Origin: Stenopsyche tienmushanensis
Taxonomy: Eukaryota > Arthropoda > Insecta > Trichoptera > Stenopsychidae
DNA length: 64,000 nucleotides
NCBI GenBank assembly: GCA_008973525.1
Contig: WACJ01000045.1
Span: 558,001 to 622,000, forward strand
Reading direction: 5' to 3'
Shown: piece by piece, positions 32,910 to 47,900 of the stretch
Layout: the number at the start of each line of letters is the position of its first letter
Position numbering within the stretch: the first letter of the stretch is position 1
Made by a program: the position numbers and the translations under genes
The notes under the pieces: generated by a model
Databases searched by the model: none
What the model was told of the DNA's origin: nothing
What the model saw: only the letters and a program-made list of their open reading frames with translations

Positions 32910-35900
32910 TTATTGCTGGAATAACTTATTCGTTAAATATTTATTACAATATTTAGATGAACTCCATACCTTTTTATGCTCTTCATTTTGAATTCTATCA
33001 ATCACCTTCAATTCATTTTCAGAAATCGGATACTTTTTCATAATGGTTTTAGCTAAATCAATCATTCCATAGTGGAGAGCCAGTTTTAAATTTTTGACTG
33101 CAAAAATATGTTTGGTAGATTTGTATGTATTTCTTTTCGTGTATAATTTCACCATTGGATGATTTTTTAAATTAATTTACCTGAATATGTCCAAGCATCA
33201 GCTTCTAAGAATAATTTTATAATATCAGTGCGCTTTAAAAAAATACTCCGTTGGAAAGGTGTTAATTCATTTTTATCTAATACATCAAAATCAATTTTGG
33301 CGTCTAATAAGTCCTTAATCTAAGTAAAAAACAATGATTAATCACTACGGTTAAGTAAAAATCACAGTTTATAAATTTATTGATACTAACTATTTCAGGT
33401 TTATTTTCAACCACAGCCACGTGAAGTGGAGATGGATTGAAAATGTATTGGTATTGAGAATTTGTTTTCCTTATCTTCAGCTGTAAATCTTTTAAGCTTC
33501 TTTCAAGTACAACTTTTCGTTTTGAGCCATGTTGTTCATGTTGATCTTAAAATTTTCATAAAGACATCATACTTAGAAATGTATTGTATTTGGGGTATCG
33601 AAACGATAGCTACGATTAGATGAAAACCTTTGTAATTTTAATAACTTAAGACTTTCTCATATCTTCACTTGAATCAGATCTATCCCAAATCCATGTAGAA
33701 TTATCACAGAAACATGGAACTTTATAAACTAAAGTTAAGAATTATTTAACTGAAAGTTTGGACCTCTCATAAATTTCACCACTTCGTCGTTCTAAGGTTG
33801 AATGCTGGAAGGGACGTGGGGCGTGGGCGCTCTCAGGACAGAGTCCCGAGTCACTCCCCGCTTCCGTATGTTTTCCAAGATTGCCGCTCTTGCACGCGGG
33901 TTCATTCTGCTATCGGGTCGTGATAGAGCCAAGAAGCGGAATGGAGGTGGACGGGTGTAAATTGAAATACTCTAATAGAGAGGTCTAGTTACGGAAAGGA
34001 CGTCTCCCCGCAGCCAAGGCTATCTGACGACTTGGTAATGGTTTATTTTTCGATACCCCTAATATTAGTAAATAAATGTATAACATACCATCTATGATGC
34101 ACTTATACATAACATAAATACATTCACCCACACGTATTTATATTATGTTTTTGTTAAAACCTTTTGTAAAAAAATATCCTATTCGTGTTATTTCAAAACT
34201 GTGCAAAAAGAGGATCGGCGTATTTATTTCTTAAAAAATATATCAAAAATTATTAGATGTATTTACCGTCAAAGTAAATATATTTGGCTCTCCGCTTTAT
34301 ATTAAAATCGGGCTGAAAAATAAGGGATAAGTTTAATTTGAATGAAAACATATAACTATGAACAGAATTGAAATATTACACTTACTTTTGCAAACAAAAT
34401 TTCACTTGCATAATCTTCTTTATCTAAAACAAAAACTGTATGAACATTTATGTAAGGAATAAAAAGGTTGATTAATATTTATTGAAATTACCATATTTTA
34501 AGGAAAGATTTCTGCAAGTATTAAATATTGCTTCTATTTCATTCTCGCGTTCTTTAATTTCTGCGTGATTTTCAAAAATTATTTTGACGCAATAAAGCTA
34601 GCGAAAAGAAAAATATGTTAAAATAGATAGCCTAATGCATTATTATTTATTTTGTGATTTCATACCTCCGACGTCAATAATTGAAACAACCGGTTAATTG
34701 CTACTATGGGTTTTAAGGTGACTTCCAAAAATCTTACAACAATGCCTAAATGGAAATTAAACAGAAAAATAGTATAAAAATTGTGAAATACTATACGGCT
34801 AATTTGGCCAAATTTTATAAAAAAGCATTAAAAACATTATCTTAAACCTACACTAAACTGGTACCTCTTCAAATTTTACGACTTCGTTTGTACATTTTAT
34901 TTGATTTTAGAAGCTCAGAAGTATTTTTTTAAGCTTATCCAAAAAACATTTCAAAATACAAAAACTTTTTTTAATGCTATAATGACTACAGATTACTAAT
35001 TTATGACGATTTAAAGGTGAAATTTTGGGTATTTTTTAATAATTCTGAAAAAAAAATCTATTTCAACAACCCTGACACTTAGAACATAGGTCATATGTGT
35101 GAAAGGTAGCAAAAGATCCACTCAAACCCAAAAAAAAAAAAAAAATTGTCGGTCCATGTGCAAAACATCCTGTATAAAAGGTGTATCCCAAAAGTTATGA
35201 AATTGTTTTTTGCACACTCCTACTGTTTGCAATATATCCGGGTGGGTATTAGACTTCACGATGCCTACCCATAAAGTGCTAGGGGGGGGGGAGGCAACCC
35301 TACGCCGAACCCCTAAGGCAATGATAGGGAGTAGAGGTGTGCGAAAGTAGTCTCGTTGGTTTGCTCATTAAACGCAGCTGGAGTGGCTCAGCTAACATGA
35401 GTTGGGTGCGCAGGTCACCCTGTAAAGGAGTGTATATTCCACACACCCCATAAAGGGGTGTGTGAAACAGCCGATTACAACAGCCTGGGCAAACAGGGCA
35501 GAACGATTTTCGGTTTTAATGGCTACTCATTTTCGTGACTAGATACTACAAATGACTGAACCGATACGAGTACCATGGGGAAGGAGTGGCCCCTGTAGTC
35601 ATCTGCTGCAGCCTCCTTCAAACTGAGATGCAAAAGGGGTGGGCGCTTGGACGCTCTGCGTGTAGCATTTCTAGCAAGGTTAAAAGATCAGTGGAAGACC
35701 CTCTCTGTATGGCTATTCCATAACAGACCATATAGCAGCGCAGGAAATGGGATCGCACTTTTATTATCCTCCAATGCAGTTAGTCACTGTTTATCGTCTG
35801 TTATGTTTGCAATGTATTCAAACCGGTTGGGTGAGGTGGGGGACCTAAGGGTCCTAAAGCTAAGAGCTTTCAGTGCATCAAAGTTCAGTCTGCTGCGAGC

Positions 35901-38900
35901 ATCAGTATAATCAGGATAGCTGATTTAGCGCACCCTTGTTTCGAGACCACGTCAATGTATGCGAGACGGATACCTTCAAGCAACGTTGGGCGATCAAAAT
36001 GCACAGAGCTCTATTAAAAAGCTGCCGAAATTCACAATTTACTCAAGCATTCCTAAGAAGCTCCAGGGTGCCCGAGCCCCAAGAAGGCCTGGATGGGCAA
36101 ATACAAAGTGAAAATAATGTTGATGGTCTTTTTGTAAACCAAGGGTGTGGCCCCACAAAGAGTTTGAACCTCAAATAGACCGTCAATACTGCCTAGGAAG
36201 TTCCAGTTGAGGCCTTCAAGAGGGCGTATCGAGCATGGAAGATTCTGTAGAAAAAGTATGTAAATGTACGCGAAAAGTACTTTGATGACTGTTATCGTAT
36301 TGTGCCAGTATTGTCCATAAATATTTCATGACTTTTGGGATACACCTAGCATATTAGACTAATAAAAATGACGGAGGCTGTAATCTTCAGCAGAAGAAGG
36401 AGACCGAGGATCAGCAAACTCGTCGTGGACAGCCACGAGGTGAGGTATAACAAAACGTTGAGATACCTCGGGATCGTCCTCGACAGCAAGCTGACCTTTC
36501 GACAACATATAGAGGAAGCTGCGCAGAAGGCGCAGAAAGCGGCCAATGAGATTGGACGACTCATGCCCAATATCGGAGGGCCAAAGCCGTGCAGAAGGAG
36601 AATCATCAACGAAGTCATAAACTCAATACTTCTGTACGGAGCCCCGATATGGCATGAGGCGCTCCAAAAAAGAGCTATAGAAAGAAAATGGCCAGGGTCC
36701 AGCGGCAGGGCGCGCTCCGAGTTACCGCCGCATACAGGACGGTATCGGAAGAAGCAGTGCTTGTGATCGCGGGAACCCCCCCGCTGGACCTTATTGCAAG
36801 TAAGAGGGCCTTGGACCACAAAGACCCCAAAAAGCGCGGAGAACACGACCAGAAACTGAGGGAAGACTGGCAGCGCAGATGGGATGAGTCCACAAAAGGA
36901 AGATGGACCCATCGGCTTATACCGGTCGTAAGCCGGTGGAGGGCCAGAAAATACGGCGAAACTACATACCGCCTAACCCAGGTGCTCACCGGACACGGAT
37001 GCTTCGGTGCGTACCTGAGGTGGATCGGCAAAGAAGAATCTCCCAAATGCCACCACTGCGAAGCGGTAGCAGATGACGCGGAGCACACCATCATAAGCTG
37101 TGAGGCTTGGGCACCCCAGAGAGAACTGCTGAAACAAGCACTCGGGGTGGCCGAGCTAAATATCGACAACATGGTCCACAGCATGATGGAAAGTAAGAAG
37201 AACTGGGACCTTTGGCGCGACTATGTAGAAGACATCATGAGCGCCAAAGAAGACAGTGAAAGAGAGAGGCGCAGAGCGCCTCTTCAACAATAGAATAGGG
37301 CCATTAAATGGCTAGACTACCTGTCACCCTTAAAGCAATGTGTAAAACAATACCAGGGGGACAGAGGAGACCAAAGGGAGCGATTTAGTGGGTAGGTGCG
37401 GCTGGTGGGTTTCCCTTATGGAAACTCATACAGACGTAAATCCCACACTCCCCGGATGATGGCAACATTATCCTGAAGTCTTGCGAAGATTTACGCTCCC
37501 ACAGGAAAAAAAAAAAAAAAAAAAAGACTAATAAAAATGATTTGTTTGTAACACCAGTCTTGCTTTTAAGCGCAATTTTTATCTTAAAACTATTTTCAAC
37601 CAAAATGGGAATACTAAAATATTTTTCTAAATTATCTAAAATAAAAAAATCCAAAAAAAAGCAAATCACAAAAATTATAAATGTTTTTATGTTTATTAAT
37701 GAAGAATTAAAAATGATTTTGTTATGTTATTTACCTTGTTCTTTTAACTTCTTGATAAACTGCTTGAGAGAAGAATTGGTTTGGTGTTTTAAGGTTATGA
37801 AGTCAGAAATTTTCTAAAATTAAAAAAATAGTATTATATTAAATACAATAAAAACTATTTGCAATATTTTGACGTGAGCTAGAATTTATACGATATTCGA
37901 CAAATTATAAAATTAATAGTACTAAGAATAGTGTACAGATATTTTCATGTTCTGATACAGTTGTGAAGAGCAACTTATTTCATGATCTTAGCAGATGTAG
38001 GCTTTCTTATTGAACATATTCAGAAATACTCAGTTTGTATTACTGCATTTAATTTTCATTAAGTTAGTGGGGTGAGATAGTGAGGAATAGTCAGTTCTAC
38101 GAGAGTAGACCCAGAAGTACCCGACCTGACATATAGATGGCGATTGTAGTTTTAAAAAAAGTAAAACGCTTGTTCCCCTAAAGTTTTCTGTTGAAATGGC
38201 ATAAGAAATCATATCAAAACATGGTACAATTATTTAGATACTAGATAAAGTGGTCGACAGTAAAAGACAATTTGAAAAGACTCGGGAAAAAACATAAACA
38301 GGGAATTTGGGTACCGCACGAGTTATCATCAACGGTTTTGGAACAACGGATAACCATTTGTTCATCGCTATTGTCCAGGTATGAAACCGATCCATTTTTA
38401 AAAATGATCGTTACTGAGAATGAGAAGTGGGTCCTCTAAAACAGTCCGAGGAGGAAAAAACAGTGGCTTTTTTAAAATAAAGTACCTGTTTCTACCCCTC
38501 GATCGTCATTATCCTTGAAAAAGGATCCTCCTTCGTGTTTGGTGGGATTTTTTTGGCGTAATTCATTACGAATTATTAAAACCTGGCTAGAATGTCACAG
38601 CAGAGCTATACTGTGCACAATTAGATAGGTTGAAAGCAGAAATGCTCAAAAAGCGATCTGCTAGTTAACAACCAAATAAGAATATTACAGCATGATAATG
38701 CAAGACCACACGCAGCAAGGATTACCCAGAACAAAATAAGGGAGCTGGATTTAGAAGTGTTGCAACATCCACCATATTATCCTGATAATGCACCTCCAGA
38801 CTATCATCTTTTCAAGCCATTAGAACGTTCGCTTCGCAATAATAAAGAAATAAAATATTGCTTTTTTTTGCAAATATGTTATGTGATATAGTACTTTTAT

Positions 38901-41900
38901 TTGAAAGATCTCAGTTCAATCAATATCAAAGCCGAACTATTGTAGATTCTATTCTGAGAGGAACTGCTCTTTCGTAGCAATTAGACATAATAGTGTAGTA
39001 TGGTACTTACTTCATTTGAAGAAAGCGAAATCTTTGTGGAAGTTTGGCAGTTGACTGGAATTAAAATGATTTATATAACACAAAACTAATTATCAATAAG
39101 ATTTCATCAAATGCAAATAATTTACGTTTTTGTGATAAATATTCTTCAATTTCCTCGCAGCACATTCCGGCTATTTCTAGATGATGATTCTGAATTTCGG
39201 TATTATTTTCTATGAGAAACTTTACAATTTGCATCTAAAAGAAAATAGTTCGAATATCATCAAAAAATAATAATATATTATAGTTAAATAAGTAATATTT
39301 ATTCTTGAAATTTTATACCCGATTTAATAGTATAGCAGTTAGAAGCTCATCTGTTTTTGTAGAATGCTTTGCTCCGTATTTCATCAATAATTTAACCATA
39401 TTAGGATCATTTTTTATAAAAGCCAGTTGTAATAAAGATTGATCTATACAAATATAATTATATTAATTCATTAATTATAATTATTTTATAGTCTTTAAAT
39501 GGAATAGTAGAACAATTCTAATTCCTAAGAAATAAGATAGGTCGTTTTATATTTTTTATAGCTCATGTTCACGACTAACTGGTAATTATAAGCTTGCTCC
39601 GTTCTTTTACTATATTGTAGAGTTTTTAAGAAGACTCTTTTATCAAATAGTCAATTGAATTTTTTACGCTTTAACCGGGTTTACCGGTCATTTTTAATAA
39701 CAGGGTTTTTTCTTTAAATATAAAACACGCTTTTGTTTCTAAAATTATTTTTATTCACATCAACATTTGCTTACCAAATAACGCATTTGTAAAATTAGGA
39801 TCACATTTTGCATTTAGTAGTAGTTTAGCGCTTTTAACATTACACTTGTCAACGGCATACCATAAAAGAGAACAACTGAATCTGTCTGAAATGCGTACGT
39901 CTGCCTTATATTGTATTAATTTTTCAATCTGAAAAGTAAACAATGTTTTAATATGTTTTCTATAGCAAAACGGATATAAATAAATGTTCGTATGGTACTT
40001 ACGACGTAAATCGAATCATTCTTTACAGCTTCAAATAGGCATTGCTTATAATCAGGATTGGCTCCCTTTTTCAGCAACGCATGCGCAACTTCTGACGAAT
40101 TCAATGTTATAGCTACAAAAAGACTATTGCAATCCCTCTCCATCTTGTCAATGATATCTTAACAAAAAAAACCTTAATGTTATTTATTTCATTTGCAAAA
40201 ATTCAGGGTTCGCATTACCAAGTACTACCAATTCTTATATCCAAAATATTCAATCTTTTTGATTATTAATGGTTATAATATTAAAAGGAATGAAATTATG
40301 TTTTGAACGTGTCCTTATTTTCTCGCGGCTCTTTGGAATTTCAGAGATTATTGCTGTTCATTCCTGATCACTATAATATCTCTACTACTTCTAGTACTTC
40401 TGACACCATAGTAATGTAGGAGATAAGCAAGCAGAAATGACCAAGGTTGCGTCGACTCTAGTGTAATGTGAAGGGGAGGATTGCTTTCAGAGACGGGATT
40501 CTTAGACTGCTCCCCGCCAGCACGTGTTCTTTACACACAGATACTGCACAGATCAACAACAGTCTTGCGTGAGGAGGCAATTTCGCCCACACAACGGTGC
40601 TATTATTTTGCAATGATGTAGTTCTATAGAAAAGATTAATCTTCTCAAATATTATTTTGAGTTGAAGATGTGTGAGTTGAGAGTAAATGTTGAGATTCAC
40701 TAAGTAAAATATGAGCGATCTTACTATTACGAAGGACATTCAAAAATAACCCGGAATTTCGACATGAGCAGCGCAACACATGAGAGAAACAGTAGTTAGG
40801 AGCTCGAAGAGGGAATACCTTAACACACAGCCCTAACATATAAGTTCCAGTATAGCCAATAGTGAGCGAAAAGTAGCATCCTCGGTTTCGCTACGCCTAA
40901 TTATTCGTTTGCTCGTAAATAAAGGCGTGAAATTCAGTGAAATTTTGAAGAAACTTGAGTGACAGATCGATGATGCTAGTCTAAGTAATACCAATTGTCT
41001 GGGGGTTCATTCTGCAAATATCATGGCGGAGAACAACCTAAAAGAGGAGTGGGAAAATCTTTATAGGGCTCAGAAATCCCACATACGGCAGCTGCGGATA
41101 CAGCTGCAGCAAGTGCAGCAACGGCTGAAATAGCTGACCACCGTGCAGAAGGCTCGGGAGAGAGCGACGGAAATCCCACCCCCCTCCTCTGCACCTTTGC
41201 AGCAGTGACTCTCGTGCCCAGAAGGGTGGGAAACGGCCACAAACAAAAGCAATTAGAGTAAGAGACGCAAGAAGTGCAAAAGGCAAAAGCTTTCGCTGCA
41301 GCCGCTTCGAGCGGCGGCACCAGCAGCGAAAGCAGGAGAGGAGACAGAGAAGCTAAAGGACTGAGTAAGTTGCATGCCCGGCCTGATACGGGTGGTGGTA
41401 TCGCCGTGACCCAGTTGGTCAGGAGGACAGCCCGGGGGGAACTGGTCCTGACGCTTCGCCCTGGGGATTCCGGGGCGCAAGCGATGTGTGATTTCCTGGG
41501 CGAAGCTTAGAGATCGACCTTCCGAGTCCGGCATGTAGCTCCAAAACGGACGGTCATCGTCCGGGACTTGTATGAGGGGGTCGAAAATGAAATTGGTGCC
41601 CTATGCAGGGCATTGGGCGATGCCCGACCCGAGAGTGTGAAGGTGCTATCGGTCAAACCGACAAACGACGGCCCATTGGTGTGTACATGCGAATGCCGCG
41701 AGTTGACTTGGAACAGCGAGTCCAACCGGATCCTGAAGGAGGGACGGGTCCACATCGGAATCGCATGTACCGCATCCGGAATCGGGTGGATGAGCCTCAA
41801 TACTTCCGCTGTCTCAGCTACGGGCATGTAGCAGCGAATTGCATGGACACTAACAGGCATGACAAGTGCACTAAATGTTGGGAGAGAGGCCACAAATTGG

Positions 41901-44900
41901 CTGAATGCAAGGTACCTAAGGCACGATGTGCACCGTGTAAGCATACAAGGATGGAGGACCAACTATGGCGCGGGTTCTTCGTAGATGCCCTCAAGAAGCG
42001 GAGGGGTCAATAGACCTCTTCGTCAATAGAATTTCGCTCGTATTTGGCAAATGCCTGACGGTTGGGTCGGGTACGACAAGTGGCGACACAATGAGGGTTT
42101 TTTGTGGGTATAAGCTGGAATCCTATACTACTATCGGGTACGGTCCCAGCAGTGTGTATAAAACATTTTTACTCATTGCGAAAAAAAGTCTAAGTAAATC
42201 TCAATTGTTTAATTGGGTCCAAAAAGTTTAATGATGTCCGAGATAATATTCAAAATGAAAGTCATAAACGGCATCCTGCAGCGAGCATCAATAAAATCAA
42301 CATTGGACCTCCCAGTTTCTCATGGGACACGGGCGATTCAAGGCATATCTCCTTCGGTTCAGTATAGGCACTCTCTCGGAGTGTCCATGCACACATACGG
42401 AAATGACAGCGGATCGCGTTTTATGGTCATGTCCGGGCATGGAGGCCGATCGGGAAATTCTCCTGCGTTTGTCAGAGGTTCCGCTTCAGGACCTGTTGGA
42501 CACGCAGACCTAGTCCCCGCGCATACGGCGCATTCAAAAAGTTTTGCGATCGTTTTGGCACCAAATGTGCGGAAGGAGGATTCTACGGAGAATAATTTCC
42601 GTAGTATACTTCTTCAATTTTCGTTTAAATGTAGAACCTTATAGACAACTATCTGGCATCTGGACTTAATAATATACTCTAATTTCCGGACTAAACTAGT
42701 TCCTTTCCAAAACTGGCAGTGAGTTGTCCAAAACCCATATTCCCTGCAAATGCAGAAAACAAGAAATCGAGTATGGAGTGGAGGAAATCTGGAAAGAAGG
42801 CGCAATCAAGGCGAAAATTTAGCAGTCTGCTGGAAAAGTGATGGACACGATATTTTAGGACTTAAAAGGTGTTTTATTGATTGATTGTATACATAACATA
42901 CAGACGGTGAATGCGGCTTATTACTGCTAATTGCTAGATGACGCTGAAGCTGTTAAAATACGAAGCTGCCCTTCTTCCGTATGACAACTCGTGATAGTCT
43001 CACCCATTTATACTAGGAGAAGATATTTTAAAAATCTTCTCGGCGGCGGGTCGGTGGATCTGGGAGAATCACCTGAGGTCAACATAAATAATATTGAGAT
43101 AACCCCTCCGACATTGAGCGAGTTTGAGGCCTGTTTACGGGGTCTTCGGGGAGGGAGGGCCACGGGGGTGGACGGTATCCCGGCGGAGTTCTTGAAATGG
43201 GGTGGACGCCCTCTGCTTATGAGGTTATATGGCCTCGTTCTGACAATATGGCAGACCGAGGTCATGCCTTCTGAGTGGAGGACGGCCGTAATATGCCCAA
43301 TTCATAAGAAAGGGAATGTGCTGCTGTGCTCCAACTACAGGGGCATATCCCTTTTAAACATAGCATATAAATTATTTACAAGAGCTCTCATCGGGCGGCT
43401 GTCTCCCATCGTGGAGGAACTTCTTGGAGAATACCAGTGTAGCTTCAGACCCGGCAGGTCTACTGTGGACCAATTATTTTCGGTTAAATTATTCTCACAA
43501 AAAATGTGGGAATACGGTGTCGATCTCCACCACGTTTTTGTAGATTTCTGCAGGGCTTACGACAGCATCAATCGGGAAAAGCTTTGGAGGACCATGTTGG
43601 AGATGGGAATCCCGAGTAAGCTGGTGAGGCTGTCGAGGATGTGCGTGACCGGATCGGTCAGTGTGGTACGTGCCAACGGTGCCCTGTCGGAGCCATTCGA
43701 GGTGACGACGGGAGTTAGACAGGGGGATGCCCTCTCCCCGATCCTCTTTAATATTGCGTTGGAAGCAATCATGAGGGAGGCTGGCAGATTGGGACACGCA
43801 CATCCATGGAACGAAGATTTAATGTATCTTGCCTTTGCGGACGACATCGACGTTGTGGCGAAATCGAGATCGGAAGCTTTGGCGGCGCTTACGTCTGTCG
43901 ACGGGGCTGCTGCTACCTTCGGTATGACTATAAATTATGAAAAGACTAAGCTAATGACGGTTTCGAGAGTGAATACTGGAGGTTGTACCTCCGTGAGTGT
44001 CAATAACAATAATATTGAAAGGGTCCAGGATTTCAAGTATCTAGGATCCATCCTCACGGAGAAGAACTTGATGTGCCACGAAATAACCTCCAGGATTCAA
44101 TACGGAAATCGGTGCTACCATGGCCTGAAGAAAATTTTAGGAAACAAATCACTATCGGCTAAAACTAAAATTAAAATATATAAAACATTGATTAGGCCGG
44201 TAGTGGTTTACGGGGGTGAAGCATGGACCATGACAGCGCGGGATGCGATGCGCCTCGAGAGGTTCGAGAGAAAAGTTTTGAGAAAAATTTTCGGACCTCT
44301 CCGGGATGCGACCTCGGGTTACGAAACCATGAGGTCCAATCGCGAGGTCATGGTCATGTACAGCGAGGCGTCAATAACTAGCTTCGTCCGAACCCGCCGT
44401 CTCCATTGGGCAGGTCAGGTGGTGCGGATGCCGATACACCGAGTTCCCCGAGCCGTCTTAGATTTTAAGCCGAGTGGCAGTAGACCCGTCGGAAGACCTC
44501 GACTTCGCTGGGCGGATCAGGTAAAAAAAGACGCCGCTCGTCTGGGCCTGGGCAATTGGAGGGAGGAGGCCCAGGACAGACGAAAATGGCGGCAAGCGTT
44601 GTCGGTGGCCGGGGCTCTCTGATAGGGCTATAAGCGCCACCGGAAGTAAGTAAGTAAGTAATTTATACTAGGAACACCCATCATACAGTCCAGACTTAGC
44701 GCCATATGTTTATAGGTACATTAGTAGGGCAACGATTTCGAAACAACGCTGCGGTCGAACAATACGTGCGCAACTGCTTTACGGAGCAGCCACCTATTTT
44801 CTTCAGTGATAGGATCAAGATATCCGATGAAATGAATATATTTTTAACGAAGGCAACTATGTAGAAAAATAAGACACTCCATTTGTATTTATATATATCT

Positions 44901-47900
44901 CCATTATAAATATTTCTACAGATTTTTTTAGCTAGAAAAGATGGACTTTGGTGGTTCATACATAATGTATTGATAGCTACAATGGAGTGAAATTGGTAAC
45001 ACTTGATCTGGCGCTTCTTTAAAATATAAATAAATATTGTCGGTGTACTTACAATTCTCCAATAAAATATTTATAATATTTATATCGTTCGAATATAAAG
45101 CGGCCGTGATGTGATAATCTTTAATTATCTCCCCATTTTCGACTAAAATTTTAAGATATTCCTCCTGCAACAAATGAAATAGATTTGTAAATATTGGAAA
45201 CAAAAATAAATAGAGCTGCTAAAAATAATATTTACATTTTTTATATCGATTGCTATTTGGAGGCTGTCATTATTTTTATTGTAACGATATAAAACTCCAA
45301 ATAAGTCGGCCAATATACTCCAATTTTTGTGTTGTCCAGCAAACTCTTTGGCAACATCTCCTAAGTAATTGATATGCGGTCAATATATTGTATTCAAAAT
45401 TATCAAATTATTTTGTATCAAATTATTTTATACAAATACCCGATTCATTGGTAGGTTTTTTTGCTCCAGCGGCAATGAGGGCATGATATGCCGTAGTATT
45501 ATTTAAGCTGATCGCCAACATCAGTGGCGTTCGACCGCGAGCATCGCGTGCTTCAATTTCCATTGTATTAGATAGGAACGAAGACAGCTGAAATGATGAT
45601 AAATTAAATGATGGATTTAAGCAGTTTAAGGAATTTATTCAAGTCGGGGATGTACCGTTTCTTCGTCGAGTCCCTTGTAAACAGCGAGATGCAATGCGGT
45701 CGAACGATGATCACCACTCAAAGAAATTAACGATTGAGTACGTAACAATAGATTAATCGCAATTTTACAATTTTCTTCTATAGCAATAGACAATGGAGTT
45801 TTGCCGTATTTATCCATAGAATTAATATTGGCGCCTGAAATTGATATTTTTTTTTAATAAAGTCTGTAGCTGCTTAGTTAGCAACTTGGATTCTCGCAGC
45901 AAATCACCTTTTTTGACCAGTTCACGAATTGCTTCAATGTTATTTAAATTAACAGCAAGCAATAGTGGAGTTTGCTCTAAATTATTTTTAAGATCAACGC
46001 GAGTGCTTGAAGTGATTGGATCCAAAAGCATTTTGAAACATTTTATGTCCAAGTGAACCTCCACAGCCATGTGTAAGATTGTTCTTCTGCAGGAGTCTCG
46101 GCAGCTTATTAATGATTCGTAAGACTTTGAATTATTAACAAAAAAGTAAACCTGAAATATTTTATATTTTTTTATTTGCTATGAAATTAGTCTTAGTATC
46201 CGATCTAACAAAGAAAACACACGGAATTAGGAAGTATGAAAAAAATCTTTATTTCTCAACAAAGTCTCAACAACTCTTTTCAGCTCAGTACACATTTCCC
46301 AACGATGTTCAATAGCTTCGATACCCTGTTTATATTGAGAACCATTGAGCTCCTTCAAATAACCATCAACCATTGCATAATACTCATTGATTGTTTTTCT
46401 TTTTTGAAGATATTCAATGAAAATTGTTCTAAGCGCATCCCAAAAAACTGGCGCCTTAACCTTATCTGCAGGCGGGATTGCCTTTGCTGTCTTTGGAGCC
46501 GATTCTCCCATTTCAATCCATTAAATTAACTTTCTCGGCTTCGAAATCGCAATTTCACATCCTAAAGGATCGACTTTGGCAACCCCCACAACTTCACATG
46601 GTCGGAGTTTCGGTCAAGTTTATGGAATCAGCCCCCTACGCGGCGAGAAATTGGGGCGTCAGAAGACGCCCACTCTTTGCTGTCTACAAGGGCATTATTG
46701 TCAGCATCTCAACCTATGTGTGTGAGCGCATATAATTGGTATCCAGATAATTAGGCGAAATGTGTTGAAGGGTCAACAGGCATCTCTGATACTTATTACT
46801 AAGGCATTCTGCATGGTGCCCACTGATAATCTCCCGATGGTGGCTGTTCAAGTATAACATGGGGACTATATTCGCAAGGACACGCTCCTTCTCCACTTTT
46901 TGTTCTAATTTAACTTTGAAATTCTTAGGCTTGGATGAAATGAAAAATAATTATATAAATATATATTGAATAGGGTAAGAAGGAATTTTAAGTCTTACTC
47001 GCGACCCCAAAAAAGGATGCGAGCTCACTAACTATTACCGGCCGCTAAAAGGGCTTCAATGACCCGGTAGAAATCATAGAAAGCCCCAGGGGTGCATTTT
47101 TCCCAAAAACTTTTACAAAAAGCCTTAAATTCCATAAAAATAGAGGGAGTAGCCATATAGTTTCCGTGTCCAACCGGTCCGAAATTTGGATTATTGACAC
47201 ATTGAAGGAATGCCTCATGATCGGACGCCATGCCCAAACATGTCCACAGAACATGGTCTGCGTTCATGAACGGATCCCCGTATGGACACTCCGAAGTTAT
47301 TGAAAGCTCAAACCTAACCAACAAGGTCTTAAATCGCCGGTATCCTGTGACCAGTGATCCATGACGACCCAGCGATATCTCAGGCGATGCCTAACCGAGG
47401 AAAGAAACGTAAGAGATGACAAACGACGACCGGCGCAGACCATCTTTCCTCCTAACAAACTAAAGCTCGTTTGTTCTGGCGGATCCCCGGCAATGGCTTC
47501 GCGGACTCCCAGGGATCCGAGAACAATATTATTAAATATGTATATAAATATTAAAAATATTATAAATATATAATAAAATTAAAATCCACTGCGCTAGGCG
47601 ATCTTATCGGTCATCGCCGCTATCGGTTTTCTTCCTTGGTTTATGCCTCTGCTTGTCAGGTTTGGACTTTCTCCGATCTCGAAGTGTCGATGCAGAGATC
47701 CATCCATGGACACATATCGTGCTATGTAGATATGTTCAGGCATGGCTTCCGATCTCGAGGCGCTCAATCTTCGTGTCAGAGGTCTGAAAGGCGGACCAGT
47801 TGGGAACACATACCATGTGGCCACTCCTTACTCTTTTAGGCTTTTTACGGCGTTTTTGGTGATACATAGGTAAGGGCATAGAATAAGGATGTTCTCACTG

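Noticed and set aside
36368..36371. ATG at 36368 as the start of an R1-like protein
   Set aside because: The ATG is inside the 15-bp target duplication, i.e. pre-existing host DNA.
41021..41534. Overlapping - strand frames with Cys/Ser/Leu-rich products
   Set aside because: They are antisense shadows of the R1-like ORF1 relic, which has coiled-coil and zinc-knuckle features on the + strand.
42991..43018. ATG at 42991 as the natural start of the RT protein
   Set aside because: It lies in mariner sequence and the target duplication; the element itself begins at 43019 and is 5'-truncated.
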